Of a stretch of 64,000 bases of DNA, positions 59,652 through 64,000 are shown in pieces. The DNA is from Janthinobacterium rivuli (GTDB lineage Bacteria; Pseudomonadota; Gammaproteobacteria; Burkholderiales; Burkholderiaceae_D). Location: contig NZ_CP121464.1 of NCBI RefSeq assembly GCF_029690045.1, forward strand, positions 1,054,001 to 1,118,000, written 5' to 3'. A program made the translations under genes and the position numbers. The notes under the pieces are model-generated. The model did not search any database. It saw only the letters and a program-made list of their open reading frames with translations, and was not told the origin of the DNA. Position 1 is the first letter of the stretch, and each line of letters starts with the position of its first letter.

Positions 59652-60296
59652 ATGAGCACCACGATTTTATTGATACGCCATGGCGAAACGGCCTGGAATG
59701 CGGGCCGCCGCCTGCAGGGCCATATCGACATCGCCTTGAACGAGGCGGGCCTGGCGCAAGCTTGCGCGCTGGGGCAGGCGCTGGCGGACGAACCGCTGGC
59801 CGCCATCCTCGCCAGCGATTTGCAGCGCGCGCAGCAGACGGCGCAAGCCGTGGCCGACGTGAAAGACTTGCCCGTGCAAACGGACTCCTTGCTGCGCGAG
59901 CGCTGCTACGGCGCTTTCGAAGGCTTGCTGTATGCGGACATTGCCGCGCGCTATCCGCACGAGTATGCGCAATGGCAATCGCGCCAGATCGACGCCGTGA
60001 TGCCGTCGGGCGAGCGCCAGGCCGAAAGTTTCCGCCAGTTTTATGCGCGCGCGAATGGCGCCATCGCCCGCTGGGCCCGGCAGTATGACGGTCAGACGAT
60101 CGCCATCGTGGCCCACGGCGGCGTGCTCGAGTGCGCCTACCGCGAGGCGGTCGGCATGACGCTCGACAGTCCGCGCGACTTCCAGGTCAAAAATGCCAGC
60201 GTCAACCGTTTTTCTTACGCGGACGGCAAGCTGCATTTGGTGCACTGGGGAAATATCGAACACCTGAGCGCGCCCGCGATGGACGAGCTGGGCTAA
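59652..60296 (+). CDS. Histidine phosphatase family protein (GpmB-like)
   Basis: A 214-residue branch-1 histidine phosphatase. The phospho-histidine is in LIRHGETAWNAGRRLQGH (RHG motif), with the partner Glu in LRERCYGAFEG and second His in VAHGGVL. Related proteins are annotated as phosphoglycerate mutase or alpha-ribazole phosphatase. The exact substrate is not determined. It ends the tyrS-dtd-YbhB run. Confidence 0.88.
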   Translation: MSTTILLIRHGETAWNAGRRLQGHIDIALNEAGLAQACALGQALADEPLAAILASDLQRAQQTAQAVADVKDLPVQTDSLLRERCYGAFEGLLYADIAARYPHEYAQWQSRQIDAVMPSGERQAESFRQFYARANGAIARWARQYDGQTIAIVAHGGVLECAYREAVGMTLDSPRDFQVKNASVNRFSYADGKLHLVHWGNIEHLSAPAMDELG

Positions 60297-60412
60297 GCCC
60301 TATAAGCGGCCCCATCGTCACTCTGACGCACTGAGCTAAAAAAATAGTGCTTATTAATTAGGCAGGGAATCGGTTAAAATAGCAGGTTCCTCTGTCCATT
60401 CCAGGTTCCTCA

Positions 60413-61465
60413 GTGCAAATCGGCCCTCACATTCTGCGCAATAACGTTTTCGTCGCTCCCATGGCGGGCGTGACGGATCGGCCTTTCCGCCAGTTGTGCA
60501 AGCAGTTGGGGGCAGGCTACGCCGTGTCGGAGATGGCGGCGTCGAATCCGCGCCTGTGGGCAACGGAAAAAAGCTCGCGGCGTACGGACCACGAAGGCGA
60601 AATGGAGCCGAAAGCCGTGCAGATTGCCGGCGCCGATCCGCAAGACCTGGCCGACTGCGCCAAGTTCAACGTGGACCGGGGCGCGCAGATTATCGACATC
60701 AACATGGGTTGCCCCGTCAAAAAGGTGTGCAACAGCTGGTGCGGTTCGGCCCTGCTGCAAAACGAAAGTCTGGTCGAAAAGATCTTGCACGCCGTCGTCA
60801 ACGCCGTCGACGTGCCCGTCACCCTGAAATTTCGCACGGGCTGGGACCGCGAAAACAAGAACGCCTTGAAAATCGCCCGCATCGCCGAGCAAGCCGGCAT
60901 CCAGATGCTGACCCTGCACGGCCGTACGCGCGCCGATGGCTACAAGGGCGATGCCGAATATGAAACTATTGCCGCCGTGAAAGCATCGGTGGGCATTCCC
61001 GTGGTGGCCAACGGCGACATTACCAGTCCGGAAAAGGCCCGCTTTGTGCTCGATCAAACGGGCGCCGATGCCGTCATGATCGGCCGCGCGGCGCAGGGCC
61101 GGCCGTGGATTTGCCGCGAAATCGACCATTTCCTGCGCACCGGCACCTTGTTGCCGGCGCCGTACGTGGATGAAGTGCGTAGCCTGATGGATGAGCATTT
61201 GCGCGCCCATTACGCGTTTTACGGGGAATTTCTCGGCGTGCGCACGGCGCGCAAGCACATCGGCTGGTATGTGAAGGATCTGGAAGGCGGCGAAGCGTTC
61301 CGGCAGCAAATGAACTTGCTGGAGTCGACGGACGCGCAGTTGCTGGCCGTCGATCAATTTTTTGAGTCGCAATGGAAATTTGGCGAACGGTTACAATACC
61401 GCCTCTCCGAATCCAGTGAAAGTGGCCTGATCGATGTGATCAAACCGATGGCCACGGCAGCATGA
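60413..61465 (+). CDS. dusB: tRNA-dihydrouridine synthase DusB
   Basis: FMN-dependent reduction of uridines in the tRNA D-loop. The 350-residue TIM-barrel enzyme has APMAGVTDRPFRQL, the catalytic cysteine in NMGCPVKKVCNSWCGSALL, KFRTGWD, the TLHGRTR motif and VVANGDITSPEKA. It starts with GTG at 60413. Directly upstream of fis, as in the classic dusB-fis operon of proteobacteria. Confidence 0.96.
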   Translation: MQIGPHILRNNVFVAPMAGVTDRPFRQLCKQLGAGYAVSEMAASNPRLWATEKSSRRTDHEGEMEPKAVQIAGADPQDLADCAKFNVDRGAQIIDINMGCPVKKVCNSWCGSALLQNESLVEKILHAVVNAVDVPVTLKFRTGWDRENKNALKIARIAEQAGIQMLTLHGRTRADGYKGDAEYETIAAVKASVGIPVVANGDITSPEKARFVLDQTGADAVMIGRAAQGRPWICREIDHFLRTGTLLPAPYVDEVRSLMDEHLRAHYAFYGEFLGVRTARKHIGWYVKDLEGGEAFRQQMNLLESTDAQLLAVDQFFESQWKFGERLQYRLSESSESGLIDVIKPMATAA

Positions 61466-61632
61466 GCAGATAGCAACAAGCAGGGTAGTCAGTTGTCGGC
61501 AGTACAAGGGCGAGCGCCTATACAGAGCGTCATGCAATATTAATTACAACACCGAGGCAAGAGGGCAGCACGCGGACCGCATGAGCGGCGCGGTGCCGGA
61601 TGGCCAGGTGTTCAGCCGGTTGAAGCATACAA

Positions 61633-61866
61633 ATGAGCAAAGAAAGCATTCAGGAAGTCGTACAGAAAAGTCTAGAAGATTACTTCAATGACCTGGGCGA
61701 ACAGCAAGCATCGAATATCTACGACATGGTCGTGCTGACCGTGGAAAAGCCCATCCTGGAAGTCGTGATGACACGCGCCGATGGCAACCAGTCGCACGCC
61801 GCGCAGATGCTGGGCATCAACCGCAATACCCTGCGCAAGAAATTGCAGGAGCACGGTTTGCTGTAA
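61633..61866 (+). CDS. fis: DNA-binding protein Fis
   Basis: A 77-residue nucleoid-associated protein with the C-terminal helix-turn-helix (NQSHAAQMLGINRNTLRKKLQEHGLL) that is nearly invariant in the family. The N-terminal part is shorter than in enterobacterial Fis, as usual in betaproteobacteria. Encoded 167 bases after dusB and upstream of purH. Confidence 0.96.
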   Translation: MSKESIQEVVQKSLEDYFNDLGEQQASNIYDMVVLTVEKPILEVVMTRADGNQSHAAQMLGINRNTLRKKLQEHGLL

Positions 61867-61973
61867 TGCCGGCATGCAAGTGACGCCAAGATTTGAATCC
61901 GCCGCAGCGGGCCCAGCCTGATAGCTGACCGCTGTGCCATTCGCCAAGAACACTTAACCACCTAGCCACAGCC

Positions 61974-63560
61974 ATGATCAAACAAGCTCTCCTCTCCGTT
62001 TCCGACAAGACCGGCGTTCTCGAATTCGCCCGCGCCCTGTCCGCCCTCGGCGTCAACCTCCTGTCCACCGGCGGCACCGCCAAATTGCTGGCAGACAACG
62101 GTGTTCCTGTGACGGAAGTTGCCGATTACACGGGTTTCCCGGAGATGCTCGATGGCCGTGTGAAAACCCTGCACCCGAAAGTGCACGGCGGTATCCTGGC
62201 GCGCCGCGATTTCCCTGAACATATGTCGAAACTGGTCGAGCACGACATGCCGACCATCGACATGGTGGTGGTCAACCTGTACCCGTTCCAGGGCACGGTC
62301 GCCAAGGCCGATTGCACCTTGGAAGACGCGATCGAAAACATCGATATCGGCGGCCCGACCATGCTGCGTTCGGCAGCCAAGAACCACAAGGACGTGGTCG
62401 TCATCTGCGACCCGACCGACTACGACGCGGTGCTGGCGGAAATGCGCTCGGCCGACGGCAAGGCAGGCGACGTCAGCTACGACACCAAATTCATGCTGGC
62501 GAAAAAAGTCTTTGCGCACACGGCGCAATACGATGGCGCCATCACCAACTACCTGACCAGCCTGGGCCCGACGAAAGTGCATGCCGAGCGCGGTGCCTAT
62601 CCGCAAATCCTGAACGTGGCCTTTGAAAAAGTGCAAGACATGCGCTACGGTGAAAATCCGCACCAGAGCGCCGCCTTCTACCGCGACCTCGTCACCACCG
62701 ATGGCGCGCTGGCCAATTACCGCCAGCTGCAAGGCAAGGAATTGTCCTACAACAACATCGCCGATGCTGATGCGGCCTGGGAATGCGTGAAGAGCATGGG
62801 CGGCTTCGAGCAAAGCGCCGCTTGCGTCATCGTCAAGCACGCGAACCCATGCGGCGTAGCCCTGGGCAAGAATGCGGCCGAAGCGTATGCGCGCGCCCTG
62901 CAGACGGACCCGACCTCGGCATTCGGCGGCATCATCGCCTTCAACACGGAACTCGACGGCGCCACGGCCGGCGAAATCGCCAAGCTGTTCGTCGAAGTGC
63001 TGATCGCCCCGTCGTTCTCCGCCGAAGCGAAACAGATTCTGTCGAGCAAGCAAAACGTGCGCATGCTGGAAATCCCGTTGGGCAGCGGCGTGCACGCCAT
63101 GGACTTCAAGCGCGTCGGTGGCGGCTTGCTGGTGCAATCGCCGGACGCGAAAAATGTCGGTATCGGCGACTTGCGCGTGGTCAGCAAGCTGCAGCCAACG
63201 CCGCAGCAACTGGCCGACCTGATGTTCGCCTGGAAAGTGGCGAAATTCGTCAAGTCGAACGCCATCGTCTTCTGCGGCAATAACATGACCCTGGGCGTGG
63301 GCGCAGGCCAGATGAGCCGCATCGACTCGGCCCGCATCGCTTCCATCAAGGCGCAAAACGCCGGCCTGAGCCTGACCGGTTCCGTCGTGGCGTCGGACGC
63401 CTTCTTCCCGTTCCGCGACGGCCTCGACGTCGTCGTCGACGCGGGCGCGACCTGCGTCATCCACCCGGGCGGCTCCATGCGCGACCAGGAAGTGATCGAT
63501 GCGGCGGACGAGCGCGGTGTCGTGATGCTGTATACGGGCACGCGTCATTTCCGTCATTAA
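61974..63560 (+). CDS. purH: Bifunctional AICAR formyltransferase/IMP cyclohydrolase
   Basis: Last two steps of de novo purine synthesis. The 528-residue enzyme has the N-terminal MGS-like cyclohydrolase domain ([49 protein letters not shown]) and the C-terminal AICAR transformylase domain ([46 protein letters not shown]). Intact. The dusB-fis-purH-ruvC order is conserved in Burkholderiales. Confidence 0.98.
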   Translation: MIKQALLSVSDKTGVLEFARALSALGVNLLSTGGTAKLLADNGVPVTEVADYTGFPEMLDGRVKTLHPKVHGGILARRDFPEHMSKLVEHDMPTIDMVVVNLYPFQGTVAKADCTLEDAIENIDIGGPTMLRSAAKNHKDVVVICDPTDYDAVLAEMRSADGKAGDVSYDTKFMLAKKVFAHTAQYDGAITNYLTSLGPTKVHAERGAYPQILNVAFEKVQDMRYGENPHQSAAFYRDLVTTDGALANYRQLQGKELSYNNIADADAAWECVKSMGGFEQSAACVIVKHANPCGVALGKNAAEAYARALQTDPTSAFGGIIAFNTELDGATAGEIAKLFVEVLIAPSFSAEAKQILSSKQNVRMLEIPLGSGVHAMDFKRVGGGLLVQSPDAKNVGIGDLRVVSKLQPTPQQLADLMFAWKVAKFVKSNAIVFCGNNMTLGVGAGQMSRIDSARIASIKAQNAGLSLTGSVVASDAFFPFRDGLDVVVDAGATCVIHPGGSMRDQEVIDAADERGVVMLYTGTRHFRH

Positions 63561-63584
63561 TAATTGAACCCAACGGCAATGACC

Positions 63585-63611
63585 GGGGTCGGACCCTGAG
63601 GGTCCGACCCC
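63585..63611. repeat. Perfect 27-bp palindrome
   Basis: Two 13-bp arms (GGGGTCGGACCCT and its complement) around a single central G, 25 bases after purH. No T-run follows. It looks like a dispersed intergenic repeat or a terminator-like structure. Confidence 0.85.
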
Positions 63612-63638
63612 AGATGTTGTTTTGGGTTGCTGCGACAC

Positions 63639-63679
63639 AATACGGCAGGCACCGGTTATTCACCGGTGCCTGCCGTATT
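63639..63679. repeat. Perfect 18-bp inverted repeat
   Basis: Left arm 63639-63656 (AATACGGCAGGCACCGGT) and right arm 63662-63679 are perfectly complementary around the loop TATTC. It ends 17 bases before the ruvC start. It may terminate purH transcription or be a second repeat unit. Confidence 0.88.
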
Positions 63680-63696
63680 CATTATAGAATCTGGCG

Positions 63697-64000
63697 ATGA
63701 TTATTCTTGGCATCGATCCTGGCCTGCGCACGACCGGCTTTGGGGTCATTGAAAAACACGGCAACAAGCTGCGCTATATCGCGTCGGGTACCGTCAAGAC
63801 GGGTTCCGAAGGGGAATTGCCGCCGCGCCTGAAGGTCATCCTGCGGGGCGTGAGCGAAATCGTCGGCACCTACCAGCCCGATTGCGCGGCCATCGAAAAA
63901 GTGTTTGTCAACGTCAATCCCCAATCGACCTTGCTGCTGGGCCAGGCGCGTGGCGCGGCCATTTGCGCGCTCGTCCATGCTGACCTGTCGGTGGCCGAGT
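63697..64000 (+). CDS. ruvC: Crossover junction endodeoxyribonuclease RuvC (partial)
   Basis: The gene runs off the window end; 101 residues are visible. The N-terminus [19 protein letters not shown] carries the first catalytic Asp (residue 7), and the next acidic residue is in [26 protein letters not shown]. It resolves Holliday junctions with RuvAB. No Shine-Dalgarno is seen; the spacing to a TATAGA sequence is very short. Confidence 0.97.
   Translation, partial: MIILGIDPGLRTTGFGVIEKHGNKLRYIASGTVKTGSEGELPPRLKVILRGVSEIVGTYQPDCAAIEKVFVNVNPQSTLLLGQARGAAICALVHADLSVAE

Overview
The window is an ordinary, densely coded, GC-rich chromosomal segment. Gene content and order suggest a betaproteobacterium of the Burkholderiales, most likely Oxalobacteraceae (Janthinobacterium- or Massilia-like). 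Supporting signs are the order argS-SPOR-dsbA-SDR-birA-coaX, dprA-smg-topB, rplM-rpsI-argC-bactofilin-erpA-anmK-M23-tyrS-dtd and dusB-fis-purH-ruvC, plus a DUF3567 protein. This placement is inferred from recalled synteny, not from a search. I see no prophage, insertion sequence, CRISPR array, rRNA or intact tRNA.

Layout. 1-4.7 kb (+): end of mreC, mreD, mrdA (PBP2), rodA and rlpA, the rod-shape and wall-elongation cluster. 4.8-11 kb (-): one co-directional run, argS, FtsN-like SPOR protein, dsbA, SDR, birA, coaX, SPOR protein. 11.3-19.6 kb (+): rsmB, DUF4390, an NtrY-like kinase and a REC-Fis regulator, a CobW-like remnant, DUF3567, a class II amidotransferase and an EAL-HDOD protein. 19.7-24 kb (-): SPW-repeat membrane protein and cobalamin-dependent metH. 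24-24.6 kb: an AT-rich gap of about 650 bp. 24.6-27.7 kb (+): an IPT/TIG lipoprotein with a metzincin-like zinc site, and a tautomerase. 27.7-30.2 kb (-): LysR regulator, fmt, def. 30.5-35.1 kb (+): dprA, smg, topB. 35.2-38.9 kb (-): two tandem alkaline phosphatases plus a His-rich secreted protein, behind a putative Pho box. 39-42.7 kb (+): MBL-fold protein, DsbA-like oxidoreductase, catalase and a DUF4279-like protein. 42.8-49.4 kb (-): two neighbouring ABC-2 export systems, one with its permease fused to an M1-type peptidase. 49.5-64 kb: mostly + strand housekeeping genes, with OsmC, anmK and a M23 endopeptidase on the - strand.

The most interesting non-coding signals are: a near-perfect 20-bp inverted repeat whose right arm holds the catalase ribosome-binding site; three related REP/BIME-like elements, two of which supply the stop codon of the neighbouring gene; and two perfect palindromes between purH and ruvC. 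The most interesting protein-level signals are the ABC permease-M1 fusion with atypical catalytic motifs, the His-rich partner of the alkaline phosphatases, and a CobW-like protein that has lost its P-loop. Convergent gene pairs are often separated by clear bidirectional terminators. I found no strong evidence for a wholly new multi-gene system.
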